NCBI GenBank assembly: GCA_963721115.1
Contig: CAVRIA010000004.1
Coordinates: 1,178,001-1,242,000 of the forward strand
DNA from: CAVRIA01 sp963721115
Lineage (GTDB): Bacteria; Desulfobacterota; Binatia; HRBIN30; CADEER01
Length of the DNA stretch: 64,000 bases
Reading direction: 5' to 3'
In this document: piece by piece, positions 7,193 to 19,431 of the stretch
How the letters are laid out: the number at the start of each line of letters is the position of its first letter
Position numbering within the stretch: the stretch's first letter is position 1
Translations under genes and position numbers: made by a program
The notes under the pieces: model-generated
What the model saw: only the letters and a program-made list of their open reading frames with translations
Told to the model about the DNA's origin: nothing
Database searches by the model: none

Positions 7193-9076
7193 CTAGCTGC
7201 GAGGGGCCAGCGGACCGGCGATCGGCAGATGAATGCGAAAGGTGGCGCCTCGCCCGGGAGCGCTGCTGACCTCGATCTCGGCGCCGAGCACGGCGGCCAG
7301 GCGCTTGACGATGTACAGCCCGAGCCCGACGCCGCCGGGCGAGCTCTCGCCGTTCGGTGCCTGCCGGAACATCTCGAAGATATCCGAGAGGTGCTCCGAC
7401 TTGATCCCGACTCCGGAGTCCTGCACGACGAAGGTGAGCTGGTCCTCGGTACCCCGCGCCGAGACGGACACGGAGACGACGCCGTGCTGCGTGAACTTGA
7501 GCGCGTTGTGAATGAGGTTCCGCAGCAGGATGTGGAGCTTGCTCGGGTCGGTGTGAATGGGGGGCAGCCCGGGCTCGATACGCCAGTTGAGCTCGACGGT
7601 CGGCTTGCGCCAGGCGGGCGGTACCTGCAAGCGGAGCTGTTCCATCAGGTGCGAGACCGAGATGTCCCGCAGGTCGACCGTCACCAGACCGCGCTCCAGA
7701 CGGCTCATGTCGAGCGTCGCCTGGATCAGCTCGAGGAGCTGCAGAGCCTGCTCGCGGACGGTGCTCAGGGTCGAGTGGTGATCCTCGGAAAGGTCGCCGA
7801 AAGCGCCCTCGAGCTGCAGGTCCGTGTAGCCGATGATGACGTTCAGCGGCGTCCGCAGCTCGTGCGACATCGTCGCCATGAACTCTTCCTTGAGCTGGTT
7901 GGCGGACTGCAGGTCGGCGATCAGATCGGCATGATCGAGAGAGGCGGCGGCGTGAACGGCGATCCCGGCCAGAATGCGCGAGTCGCGGGAAGAGAATCCC
8001 GGCTGTGATTCCGAGCGTGCCACGAAGAGCAGGCCGAGGAGCTGCTCGCCGCGCTGCAGGCGGACGCCGAGCAGGGCGGCGGCCTTCCAGCGGCGCAGGA
8101 GAGAGCTCAGCATGGGCTCGTGAACGGTCCCCGGATCGAGCTGCACGACCTGACCGGCGGGTGTGGGACGGAGGGTCGGGATGCTGTCCGGGCGGACCTC
8201 CACCTGGCGCAGGTCCGAGGCGCCGGGAGCGTGCCTGCCGTCGACGGCGCCGACGCGGAAGGTCTCGAGCGCGTCGTCCCACAGCAGCAACACCGCGCCG
8301 ACGGCGTGCAGCTGGGCACCGGAGCCGCGCGCGATCTGATCGGCGATGGCGACCGGATCGGAAGCGGCGGCGAACTCCGTCGCCATGGCGAGAACCGCAG
8401 CCGAGACCTCGCTGGTCTCCTTGCGCGCGCCGCTCTCGAGCGCCAGCTTGTTCGCCGTCTCGGAGAGCTGGTCGATCTGTGCGCCGGCGCGCGACTCGAA
8501 ACGGCGCACGCGCGCCGCCTGCACCGCCATGAGGGCCGCGGCGAGCGCAGGGGCGGCGATGAGAAAGGGCGAGACCTCTCGCATCCCGTTGGCCACGAGA
8601 TAGGCCGCGGCGATCGCGAGACCGGCCGCCAGGGGCATGTGGCGGCTATTGGGATACGCCGCCGCGGGTACGACCACCGCGGCGAGGAAGGCACAGGCGA
8701 GGAGATCCGGCGGCAGCGCCGCTCGCGTCAGGGCGTAGACGGAGACACCGATCGAGATCGCCACCGCGCTCTCGGCGAAGATGAGATGTGAGAGAACCGG
8801 CTTGAGCAGCGGGACGAAGACGATCGCCCCCGCCAGCGCCAGGGAGCAGGCGGCAAGGATGAGGGGAATCGCCGCCGGTCGGCCCAGCGACAGGCTCGCC
8901 TGCGAGCCCACGATCAAGGCGGCGACCAGCAACAGGAGCGCCGGCAGGCGCCCGTGCGAGAGCCGCGGCTCGGGCACAACTACCGCCTGTTGCGACGGAA
9001 CCTCCGCCGGAGCCGGTCTCGTCGGGTGATGGGCATCGAGCCTTGCCGGGCTTGTGGTGCGCGGCGCCGTCAGCAT
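7193..9076 (-). CDS. Membrane-bound GAF histidine kinase
   Basis: About six hydrophobic segments fill residues 45-185 (e.g. LPALLLLVAALIVG, IPLILAACSLALAGAIVF). They are followed by a short helical linker (QIDQLSETANKLAL), a GAF-like domain and a complete transmitter. HisKA has the His in ATMSHELRTPLN. HATPase has the N-box LLRNLIHNALKFT, G1 DSGVGIK, F-box FEMFRQ and G2 GVGLGLYIVKR. It is an active-looking sensor kinase whose HisKA closely resembles that of the adjacent REC-GAF kinase, so the two are probably paralogues. No response regulator lies next to it; the receiver of its neighbour is the obvious candidate partner. The ATG at 9076 follows GGAGG at a good distance; ATG at 9088 is less likely. 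Confidence 0.88.
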   Translation of the reverse strand: MLTAPRTTSPARLDAHHPTRPAPAEVPSQQAVVVPEPRLSHGRLPALLLLVAALIVGSQASLSLGRPAAIPLILAACSLALAGAIVFVPLLKPVLSHLIFAESAVAISIGVSVYALTRAALPPDLLACAFLAAVVVPAAAYPNSRHMPLAAGLAIAAAYLVANGMREVSPFLIAAPALAAALMAVQAARVRRFESRAGAQIDQLSETANKLALESGARKETSEVSAAVLAMATEFAAASDPVAIADQIARGSGAQLHAVGAVLLLWDDALETFRVGAVDGRHAPGASDLRQVEVRPDSIPTLRPTPAGQVVQLDPGTVHEPMLSSLLRRWKAAALLGVRLQRGEQLLGLLFVARSESQPGFSSRDSRILAGIAVHAAASLDHADLIADLQSANQLKEEFMATMSHELRTPLNVIIGYTDLQLEGAFGDLSEDHHSTLSTVREQALQLLELIQATLDMSRLERGLVTVDLRDISVSHLMEQLRLQVPPAWRKPTVELNWRIEPGLPPIHTDPSKLHILLRNLIHNALKFTQHGVVSVSVSARGTEDQLTFVVQDSGVGIKSEHLSDIFEMFRQAPNGESSPGGVGLGLYIVKRLAAVLGAEIEVSSAPGRGATFRIHLPIAGPLAPRS

Positions 9077-9432
9077 CGTGTCCTCCATCCCCTCGTTGCA
9101 GGCTCGCCGAGCGTCCTTCGCCTCTTCCCTCGTGGGGCAACTGCGCCCGAACTCATCTCACGTCTGCCTCCTGCGAGCACCGTGCCATGGGCCGGCGGAT
9201 GCAGCGGGCATCGGCAGCGGGCGAGCCAGCCGGTCGCTGCATGCGAGATCGTACAGCGTTTGGAACTTCGGTAGTCGCGGACACGTCAAAGGAAGCATTT
9301 TGCGGCTGAAATTTGACGCACGAGTGCCCACGTTCGGCGCCGGTTCGGCGGGGGCTTTGCTGAGATCGTCTCTTCCAGGCCTCCGCTAGGTGACGGCGAC
9401 ACGCAGCCGGATCGCCGCCGGCGGCGGGAATG
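9077..9432. other. Divergent intergenic region between kinase gene and pyr leader
   Basis: No gene is visible. The region must hold the kinase promoter on the minus strand. One dyad stands out: CGTCAAA (9284-9290) and TTTGACG (9312-9318), 7-bp arms separated by 21 bases. It could be an operator or chance. No clear -10/-35 pair was found for the kinase gene. Confidence 0.3.
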
Positions 9433-9461
9433 TTGACTGACGGTGCGATGCAGGTTAGTTA
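9433..9461 (+). promoter_or_regulatory. Candidate sigma-70-type promoter of the pyr operon
   Basis: TTGACT at 9433-9438 is a good -35 hexamer. A poor -10 (TAGTTA, 9456-9461) lies 17 bases downstream. Transcription would begin near 9467, placing the PyrR-type hairpin at the very 5' end of the RNA. The -10 is weak, so this rests mainly on the -35 and position. Confidence 0.35.
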
Positions 9462-9468
9462 GGAAGCG

Positions 9469-9501
9469 CCTTTAAGCTGGTCCGGCGAGGCCAGGAAGGA
9501 G
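9469..9501 (+). promoter_or_regulatory. PyrR-binding RNA element
   Basis: The RNA would fold with a lower stem CCUU (9469-9472) with AAGG (9496-9499), and an upper stem CUGG (9477-9480) with CCAG (9491-9494). The upper stem caps a 10-base loop UCCGGCGAGG. The UCC-N-G-N-GAGG loop and flanking CCUUUAA..AAGGAG match the known PyrR anti-antiterminator element of pyr leaders. The 3' arm contains AAGGAG (9496-9501), the ribosome-binding site of the leader peptide. Binding of PyrR (encoded by the first gene of the operon) would therefore hide that site. Confidence 0.8.
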
Positions 9502-9506
9502 TCTCG

Positions 9507-9539
9507 ATGACGCACACCAAAACTGCAGGGCCGCGCTAG
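9507..9539 (+). CDS. pyr operon leader peptide, 10 codons
   Basis: An ATG at 9507 begins a 10-codon frame (MTHTKTAGPR) ending with TAG at 9537-9539. It is preceded at 5 bases by AAGGAG (9496-9501). The stop codon lies one base before the left arm of the terminator stem (9541-9549), so a ribosome ending translation here would cover that arm and prevent the terminator. The peptide sequence has no obvious pyrimidine-dependent codon run, which fits a role for the act of translation rather than for the peptide. Too short for homology; the call rests on position and ribosome-binding site. Confidence 0.65.
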   Translation: MTHTKTAGPR

Positions 9540-9540
9540 C

Positions 9541-9570
9541 GCCTCCTCGTCGGCGAGGGGGCTTTTTTTT
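9541..9570 (+). terminator. Intrinsic terminator/attenuator before pyrR
   Basis: A 9-bp stem (GCCTCCTCG at 9541-9549 with CGAGGGGGC at 9554-9562, one G-T wobble) caps a TCGG loop and is followed at once by eight T residues. It ends 3 bases before the pyrR ATG, so it must be read through for the operon to be expressed. Confidence 0.85.
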
Positions 9571-9573
9571 GCC

Positions 9574-10119
9574 ATGGGTGCAGCGAAACGCGTCGTAATG
9601 GACGCCCAGGGAGTCGAGCGCGCTCTGGCGCGGATCACGCACGAGATTCTCGAGCGCAACAAGGGGACGGAGGGGCTGGTGCTGATCGGCATTCGATCGC
9701 GCGGCGTCGACCTCGTGGAGCGTCTGGCGGCGAAGATCACCGAGATCGAGGGCGTCCGGGTTCCGACCGGTATCATCGACATCACGCTCTATCGCGACGA
9801 TCTGAGCCGCGCCGGCCAGCAACCGCAGGTGAAGGGCACGGACATCGGCTTCCCCATCGACGACCGGCAAGTCATCCTGGTCGACGACGTGCTCTACACC
9901 GGGCGCACCGTGCGCGCGGCGCTGGACGCCCTGATGGACTTCGGGCGCCCGCGCAGCGTACAGCTCGCGGTGCTGGTCGATCGCGGCCACCGCGAGCTGC
10001 CCATTCGCCCCGACTACGTCGGCAAGAACCTGCCCACGTCGGCAACGGAGTCGGTTCAGGCACGGCTGAAGGAGCGCGACGGCGCCGACGAGGTCGTCCT
10101 GGTACCGGAGGAGCGCTGA
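9574..10119 (+). CDS. pyrR: Bifunctional pyr regulatory protein / uracil phosphoribosyltransferase
   Basis: This 181-residue protein has the type I phosphoribosyltransferase fold of PyrR. The PRPP-binding motif is VILVDDVLYTGRTVRAALDAL, and IGIRSRGVDLVERL and LVDRGHRELPIRPDYVGKN are typical. PyrR binds pyr leader RNA in a UMP-dependent manner and can have weak uracil phosphoribosyltransferase activity. It is the first gene of the pyrR-pyrB-pyrC-carA-carB operon and lies just downstream of its own predicted RNA target. Its stop and the pyrB start are separated by a single base. Confidence 0.95.
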   Translation: MGAAKRVVMDAQGVERALARITHEILERNKGTEGLVLIGIRSRGVDLVERLAAKITEIEGVRVPTGIIDITLYRDDLSRAGQQPQVKGTDIGFPIDDRQVILVDDVLYTGRTVRAALDALMDFGRPRSVQLAVLVDRGHRELPIRPDYVGKNLPTSATESVQARLKERDGADEVVLVPEER

Positions 10120-10120
10120 G

Positions 10121-11098
10121 ATGGCATTCTCGCAAGGGCATCTGCTCGGGCTCGAGGGTTTGTCGCGGGAAGAGATCCTCTACCTGATCGACACGGCGGC
10201 CTCGTTCAAGGAGATCTCCCAGCGCGACATCAAGAAGGTTCCGACGCTGCGCGGCAAAACGGTCGTCAGCCTGTTCTACGAGGCCAGCACGCGCACCCGC
10301 ACCTCGTTCGAGATCGCCGCCAAACGGCTGAGCGCGGATTTCGTCAGCATCGCCTCCTCGTCGAGCAGCGCCGTCAAAGGGGAGACGCTGCTCGACACGG
10401 CGCGCAACATCCAGGCGATGCGCCCCGATTGCCTGGTCCTGCGCCACGCCGCGGCCGGCGCGCCGCACTTCCTCGCCCGGCGCATCGACTGTCCGGTCGT
10501 CAACGCCGGCGATGGGGCGCACGAACATCCCACCCAGGCGCTGCTCGACCTGTTGACCATCCGCGACCGCGTCGGTCGCCTCGATGATCTCACGGTCGCC
10601 ATCGTCGGGGACATCCTGCACAGCCGGGTCACGCGCTCGAACGTCCACGCCCTGCGCGCTCTGGGTGCCCGCGTGCGCCTGGTCGGACCGCCCACCCTCT
10701 TGCCGCCCGAAGCGGCGGCCTGGGGGGAGGTCAGCCACGACCTGCGTGCCGGTATCCGCGGCGCAGACGTCGTCATGACACTGCGCATCCAGCGCGAGCG
10801 GCAGGGGCGCAACTACTTTCCCAGCCTGGACGAGTACGCCCGCTACTTCTGCCTCACGCGTGACGCCCTGGCCGAGGCGAAGCCCGGGGTGGTGGTACTG
10901 CATCCCGGCCCGATCAACCGCGGCATCGAGATCGCCAGCGACGTGGCGGACGGCGCCGACTCTCTGATCATGGACCAGGTGACGAACGGCGTGGCGGTTC
11001 GCATGGCCGTCCTGTTTCTGCTCGTCAATCGGGCGCGGGCGAGCGGCGAGGCGGAGAGCCTCGCCGAGAGCGCGCCGCTGCGGCGCAAGGCGGGGTGA
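10121..11098 (+). CDS. pyrB: Aspartate carbamoyltransferase catalytic subunit
   Basis: The 325-residue product carries the carbamoyl-phosphate motif FYEASTRTRTSFE, the HPTQALLD motif, and the aspartate-side HPGPINRGIEI. It makes carbamoyl-aspartate from carbamoyl phosphate and aspartate, the committed step of UMP synthesis. Length is typical of the catalytic chain. No pyrI-type regulatory chain is present; the partner DHOase gene follows directly. Start is the ATG one base after the pyrR stop. Confidence 0.96.
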   Translation: MAFSQGHLLGLEGLSREEILYLIDTAASFKEISQRDIKKVPTLRGKTVVSLFYEASTRTRTSFEIAAKRLSADFVSIASSSSSAVKGETLLDTARNIQAMRPDCLVLRHAAAGAPHFLARRIDCPVVNAGDGAHEHPTQALLDLLTIRDRVGRLDDLTVAIVGDILHSRVTRSNVHALRALGARVRLVGPPTLLPPEAAAWGEVSHDLRAGIRGADVVMTLRIQRERQGRNYFPSLDEYARYFCLTRDALAEAKPGVVVLHPGPINRGIEIASDVADGADSLIMDQVTNGVAVRMAVLFLLVNRARASGEAESLAESAPLRRKAG

Positions 11099-11099
11099 G

Positions 11100-12419
11100 G
11101 TGTCGTCTCTTCTCGTACGCGGCGGGACGGTAATCGATCCCGCCTCCGACCGCCACGGCGTCCTCGACGTCCTCGTCGAGGGGGCGCGGATCGCGGCGCT
11201 CGCCGAGCCCGGGCGGCTCGAGGCGCGGGAGGTGATCGACGCCACCGGTTGCTGGGTGGTGCCGGGCCTGATCGACATGCACGTCCATCTGCGCGAGCCC
11301 GGCTACGAGTACAAGGAGACCGTCGCCACTGGGGTCGGCGCCGCCGTCGCCGGCGGCTTCACCGCCGTCGCCTGCATGGCCAACACCAACCCGGTGAACG
11401 ACAGCGGCGCGGTTACCGAGTACATCCTCGAGCGGGCGCAAGCGGCGCGCCTGGCACGTGTCCATCCGATCGGCGCCGTGTCGGTCGGCCTGCAGGGGGA
11501 GCGACTGGCGGAGATCGGCGAGATGCGGGAGGCCGGTATCGTCGCCGTGTCCGACGACGGGCGGCCGGTCATGGACGGCTCCCTGATGCGTCGCGCCCTC
11601 GAGTACAGCGCGATGTTCGGCATCCCGGTGATTGCGCACGAGGAGGATTGCCGCCTGGCCGGCGACGGGGTGATGAACGAGGGCCCGACCTCGTTCCGCC
11701 TCGGGCTGAAGGGAGCTCCCGCCGCCGCCGAGGAGGTCATGGTGGCACGCGACATCGCTCTGCTGGAGCGAACCGGCGGGCGGCTGCACATCGCGCACGC
11801 GAGCACGGCGGGGACGGTGGAGCTTGTGCGCCAGGCCAAGCGGCGCGGCCTGGCCGTGACCGCCGAGGCGGCGCCGCACCACTTCACGCTCGACGAGACG
11901 GCGGTGGGCGACTACGACACGAACGCGAAGATGAACCCGCCGCTGCGCTCGCGGGAGGACGTCGCGGCGATCGTCGCCGGCCTGCGCGACGGCGCGATCG
12001 ACGCCATCGCCAGCGATCACGCGCCGCACCACCGCGACGAGAAAGAGGTCGAGTTCGAGCAGGCCGCGCACGGCATCGTCGGGCTCGAGACCGCGCTGGC
12101 GCTGGCACTGCGGCTGGTGAGCGGGGCCGGTCTGCCGATCGAAACCGTCATCCGCGCCATGAGCACCGCCCCGGCGCGCATCCTGGGCGTGCCGGGCGGC
12201 AGCCTCGAGGTGGGGGCCGTGGCCGACGTCACGGTGATCGACCCGCAGCACGCGTGGGAGGTGAAGCCGGAGGCCTTCCGCTCCAAATCGCGCAACACGC
12301 CCTTCGGCGGCTGGCGCCTGACCGGCGCCGCGCGCGCCACCGTCGTCGGCGGCCGCGTCGTGTGGCAGCGCCGCGTCGAGACGGTGACGCCGCGCAAGAA
12401 ACGGAGCTCGAATCGATGA
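11100..12419 (+). CDS. pyrC: Dihydroorotase
   Basis: A 439-residue multifunctional-type (class I) dihydroorotase. The metal-binding DMHVHLREPGYEYKE motif, HASTAGTVELV, the ADTKMNPPLR-like segment YDTNAKMNPPLR and SDHAPHH are all present. It closes carbamoyl-aspartate to dihydroorotate and is probably zinc dependent. The GTG start at 11100 lies directly after the pyrB stop, and the stop overlaps the carA ATG (ATGA at 12416-12419), suggesting translational coupling. In some bacteria this DHOase type forms a complex with PyrB; whether it does here is unknown. Confidence 0.95.
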   Translation: MSSLLVRGGTVIDPASDRHGVLDVLVEGARIAALAEPGRLEAREVIDATGCWVVPGLIDMHVHLREPGYEYKETVATGVGAAVAGGFTAVACMANTNPVNDSGAVTEYILERAQAARLARVHPIGAVSVGLQGERLAEIGEMREAGIVAVSDDGRPVMDGSLMRRALEYSAMFGIPVIAHEEDCRLAGDGVMNEGPTSFRLGLKGAPAAAEEVMVARDIALLERTGGRLHIAHASTAGTVELVRQAKRRGLAVTAEAAPHHFTLDETAVGDYDTNAKMNPPLRSREDVAAIVAGLRDGAIDAIASDHAPHHRDEKEVEFEQAAHGIVGLETALALALRLVSGAGLPIETVIRAMSTAPARILGVPGGSLEVGAVADVTVIDPQHAWEVKPEAFRSKSRNTPFGGWRLTGAARATVVGGRVVWQRRVETVTPRKKRSSNR

Positions 12420-13535
12420 AGGCGCTGCTCGCTCTGGCGGACGGGACGGTGTTCGAAGGAACGGCGTTCGGCGCCGAGGGAGAAGCGGTCGGCGAGGTCG
12501 TCTTCAACACCTCGATGACCGGCTATCAGGAGATCCTCACCGATCCCTCGTACTGCGGCCAGCTCGTCGCCATGACGTATCCGGAGATCGGCAACGTCGG
12601 CGTCAATCTGGAGGACGTCGAGTCGGCTCGCCCCTGCGTCGAGGGGTTCATCGTGCGCGAGTACTGGCCGATGCCCAGCAACTGGCGCTCGCGCCAGTCG
12701 CTGCACGAGTACCTGGCCGCGAACGGCATCCCCGGCATCGAGGGAATCGACACCCGGGCACTGGTCCGCCACATCCGCGACAAGGGGGCGCTGAACGGTG
12801 TCGTGTCGACGCGCGACCTCGAGCCACGGCGCCTGATAGCCGCAGCGCGGGCGGCGCCGAGCATGGAGGGACAGGACCTGGTCGAGCGGGTGACGTGTCG
12901 CGAGCCGTACGACTGGCACGAGGGGCAGTGGACCGTCGAGGGGGGCTACCAGCGCTCGACGGCCGAGGGCGGGCCGCTGGTCGTCGCCTACGACTTCGGC
13001 ATCAAGCGCAACATCCTGCGCAACCTGGTCTCGCTCGGCTGCCGGGTGCGCGTGGTGCCGGCGCGCACCCCCGCGCAGGAGGTGCTGGCGCTCGAGCCCG
13101 ACGGCGTCTTCCTGTCCAACGGTCCCGGCGATCCGGCGGCGGCTCCCTACGCGGCGGAGACCGTCGAGGGAGCTGGTCGGCAAGCGCCCCGTGTTCGGCA
13201 TCTGCCTCGGGCACCAGATCCTCGGGCTGGCGCTCGGCGGACGCACCTACAAGCTCAAGTTCGGCCATCACGGCGGCAACCAGCCGGTCATGGACCTCGG
13301 CACCCGCAAGGTCGAGATCACCAGCCAGAACCACGGCTTCGCGGTCGACGTCGACTCTCTCGGGGGCGCCGCCGAGCTGACGCACGTCAATCTGAACGAC
13401 CGCACGGTGGAGGGCCTGGCGCATCGCGAGCTGCCGGTGTTCTCGGTCCAGTACCACCCCGAGGCGTCGCCCGGCCCGCACGACGCGCACTATCTGTTCC
13501 GGCGCTTCGTGGACCTGATGGAGAAGGCGAAGTAG
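12416..13535 (+). CDS. carA: Carbamoyl-phosphate synthase small subunit, split by a one-base insertion
   Basis: The N-terminal domain (NTSMTGYQEILTDPSY) and glutaminase domain (YDFGIKRNILRNL, LSNGPGDP) are read in one frame to about 13168. The rest (FGICLGHQILGLALGG with the catalytic Cys, then QYHPEASPGP with the catalytic His and Glu) is in another frame. Removing one G from the GGG at 13168-13170 joins them as TVEELVGKRPVFGICLG, which matches the family. The subunit hydrolyses glutamine to feed ammonia to CarB. The break looks like a sequence error, because the downstream half is intact. The stop is 3 bases before the carB ATG. Confidence 0.92.
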
Positions 13536-13538
13536 CGC

Positions 13539-16768
<3,230 letters not shown>

Positions 16769-16776
<8 letters not shown>

Positions 16777-19217
16777 GCCGGCGGCACCACCGGCCGACTC
16801 GCTGGCGGCGTTCCTGGTCGCGGTGCGGCGGCCGGTGGAGTTCCTTCTCGCCGCGCCGGAGACGGCGGCGGCGCGCACCCACTTTCCGGGGCGCGATCTG
16901 GCGCGGCGCGGGCGCGATCTGGCGCGGCGATTGTCGAGCCCGGAGCAGGGCCGCGGCGATGGAGGATCTGTGCGGCTGCCTGGAGCGCTACGAGACGACG
17001 CCGGCCGAGGAGCGGCACGATCTGGCGCGGCGCTGCCGGGAGCTGCTGGCGCAGCTCGAAGCACCGCGCGACGTCGCCCTTCCGTACCACCCCAGCTCGG
17101 GAGACATCGGCGCCAACCTGGAGCAGCTGAAGCGACCGATCCAGTTCGTGCGCGGGGTGGGACCGCGCCGCGCCGCCGAGCTCGGGAAGTTCGGCGTCCA
17201 CAGCGTCGAGGACCTGCTCTACCACCTGCCGTTTCGCTACGAGGATCGGCGCCGCGTCGCGCCGATCGGCGAGGCGCGGGCCGGCGAGGAGGTCGGCATC
17301 GTCGGCGAGCTGGTGCAGATCGAGGAGCGCACGGTCGGGCGCGGGCGGCGCCGTATTCTCGAGGCGGTTCTGCGCGACGAAACCGGGCTGCTCGGCCTGA
17401 CCTGGTACAACCAGGTGACGTACTTTCGCGCCCGCTACCGCCCCGGTCAGCGCTGCCTCGTGTACGGCAAGGTGGAGCAATCTCCGGGAGGCGGCAAGCG
17501 CATCGTTCACCCGGAGATCGACCTCACTCCCGAAGAGTCGGGCGCCGGCGTGCTGCCGGTCTACAACAAGCCGACGACCATGACCGTCGGCGCCATCCGC
17601 AAGCTGGTGCAGCAGGCGGCGCGCGACTTCGCGGACCTGGTGCCCAGCGTCCTGCCGCCCGAGGTCGGGGCGGCGGCGGGCGTGTGCGACCTCGCCGCCG
17701 CCCTGCGCGCCGTGCACCTCCCCGCGCCGGATGCCGACGTCGACCGCCTGAACGCGTTCCGCTCCGCCGCGCACCGGGCGTTGGTCTTCGACGAGCTCTT
17801 CTACCTGCAGCTCGGCATGGCGCTGCGCCGGCGCGCCGTCGTGGCCGAGGCCGGCCTGTCCATGCGGCGGCTGGGCCACCTGACGGAGCGGCTGCTTGGT
17901 CTCCTCCCCTTCGACCTCACCGGCGCTCAGGGCCGGGTGATCGAGGAGATCCGTCGCGACGCGGCGCGGCCGCACCCGATGCACCGCCTGGTGCAGGGCG
18001 ACGTCGGCAGCGGCAAGACCGTCGTGGCGCTGTTTGCCGCCCTGGTAGCGATCGAGAACGGCTACCAGGCGGCCTTCATGGCGCCGACCGAGCTGCTGGC
18101 GGAACAGCACTACCGGACGGTGGGCGGCTTCGCCGAGAAGCTCGGCGTGCGCTGCGTCCTCCTGACCGGCGACTCGCCGCGGAGCGAGCGAGCGCGCCGC
18201 TACGAGCAGCTGGCGAGCGGCGAAATCCAGCTCGTCGTCGGCACGCACGCGTTGATCCAGGAGGGAGTGCGGATGCCGGGGCTCGGCCTGGGCGTGATCG
18301 ACGAGCAGCACCGCTTCGGCGTCCTGCAGCGGGCCGCGCTGCGCCGCCTGCGGGGCGAAGACCAGGCGGCACCCGACATCCTGCTGATGACCGCCACGCC
18401 GATTCCGCGCACCCTGGCGATGACCGTCTACGGGGATCTGGACGTCTCGGTGATCGATGAATTGCCGCCCGGACGCGAGCCGGTACGGACCCTGATCTTC
18501 AACGAGGCACGGCGCGACCGCGTCTACCAGCTCGTCCGCGAAGAGCTGGCGCGCGGCCATCAGGGGTACGTGGTCTACCCGCTGGTGGAAGCGTCGGAGA
18601 AGGAGGACCTGCGCGACGCGACGAGCATGGCGCGCGAGCTCGGCCGCACGGTCTTCCCCGATTACCGGGTGGGTCTCCTGCACGGGAAGATGAAGGCCGA
18701 CGAAAAGGACGCGGTCATGCGCCGTTTCCGGGCGGGCGACCTGCAGCTGCTGGTCAGCACCACGGTCATCGAGGTCGGGGTGGACGTGCCCAACGCCACC
18801 GTCATGGTGGTCGAGCACGCGGAACGCTTCGGGCTCTCGCAGCTGCACCAACTGCGGGGGCGAGTGGGACGCGGCGCCGACCGTGCCACCTGCGTGCTGG
18901 TGGCGCCCTACGCGCGCGGTGAGGATACCGATCGACGCCTGCAGGCGTTGCGCGAGACCGCCGATGGCTTCAAGATCGCCGAGGTGGACTTGGAGCTGCG
19001 CGGGCCCGGGGAATTCCTCGGCACCCGGCAGTCCGGTCTGCCGGACTTCCGGGTGGCCAATCTGCTCCGCGACAGCCGCCTTCTCGTCGCCGCGCGGGAG
19101 GCGGCGGAGGCGTGGCTGGAGCGCGATCCGGGGCTGCTCGGCGCGGAGTCGGCGGCGCTGCACCAGGTGCTACGGCACCGGTGGTCGGGACGCCTCGGTC
19201 TGGCCGAGATCGGATGA
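16769..19217 (+). CDS. recG: ATP-dependent DNA helicase RecG, likely one-base insertion near 5' end
   Basis: The body is a complete RecG: wedge domain (RGVGPRRAAELGKFGVHSVEDLLYHLP), Walker A QGDVGSGKTVVA, DEQH-type motif II (VIDEQHRFGV), motif III MTATPIPRTLAM, and motif VI QLHQLRGRVGRG. It remodels stalled replication forks. The GTG at 16769 gives a normal N-terminal helical region (ADSLAAFLVAVRRPVEFLLAAPE) but in a different frame; deleting one G of GGG at 16948-16950 joins it (SPEQAAAMEDLCG). The alternative in-frame start at 16773 gives an unlikely Arg-rich N terminus. A 21-bp tandem duplication at 16890-16930 encodes GRDLARR twice. It follows carB and may be co-transcribed. Confidence 0.9.
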
Positions 19218-19431
19218 CACGCTCGTGGGGAAGACGAATTTGCGCGGGTTCCGCAAATCGTCTAGAAGGCGACAACGCCGGGGGACAGTGGCCGCGCCGG
19301 CCTGTTTCGATTCCTTGGAGGTGACCTCCGACAGAAGTAGCCGCCGCCCGTGCACGGACACGCAGTCGAAATGCGCCGCAGCTGGCGGCATTCGATCGAG
19401 GCGCTCGGCGGTCGGCGTGGTATGAGAGGCG

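Noticed and set aside
9284..9318. CGTCAAA..TTTGACG dyad as a kinase-gene operator
   Set aside because: The arms are only 7 bp and widely spaced, and no -10/-35 pair places them in a promoter; kept only as an intergenic note.
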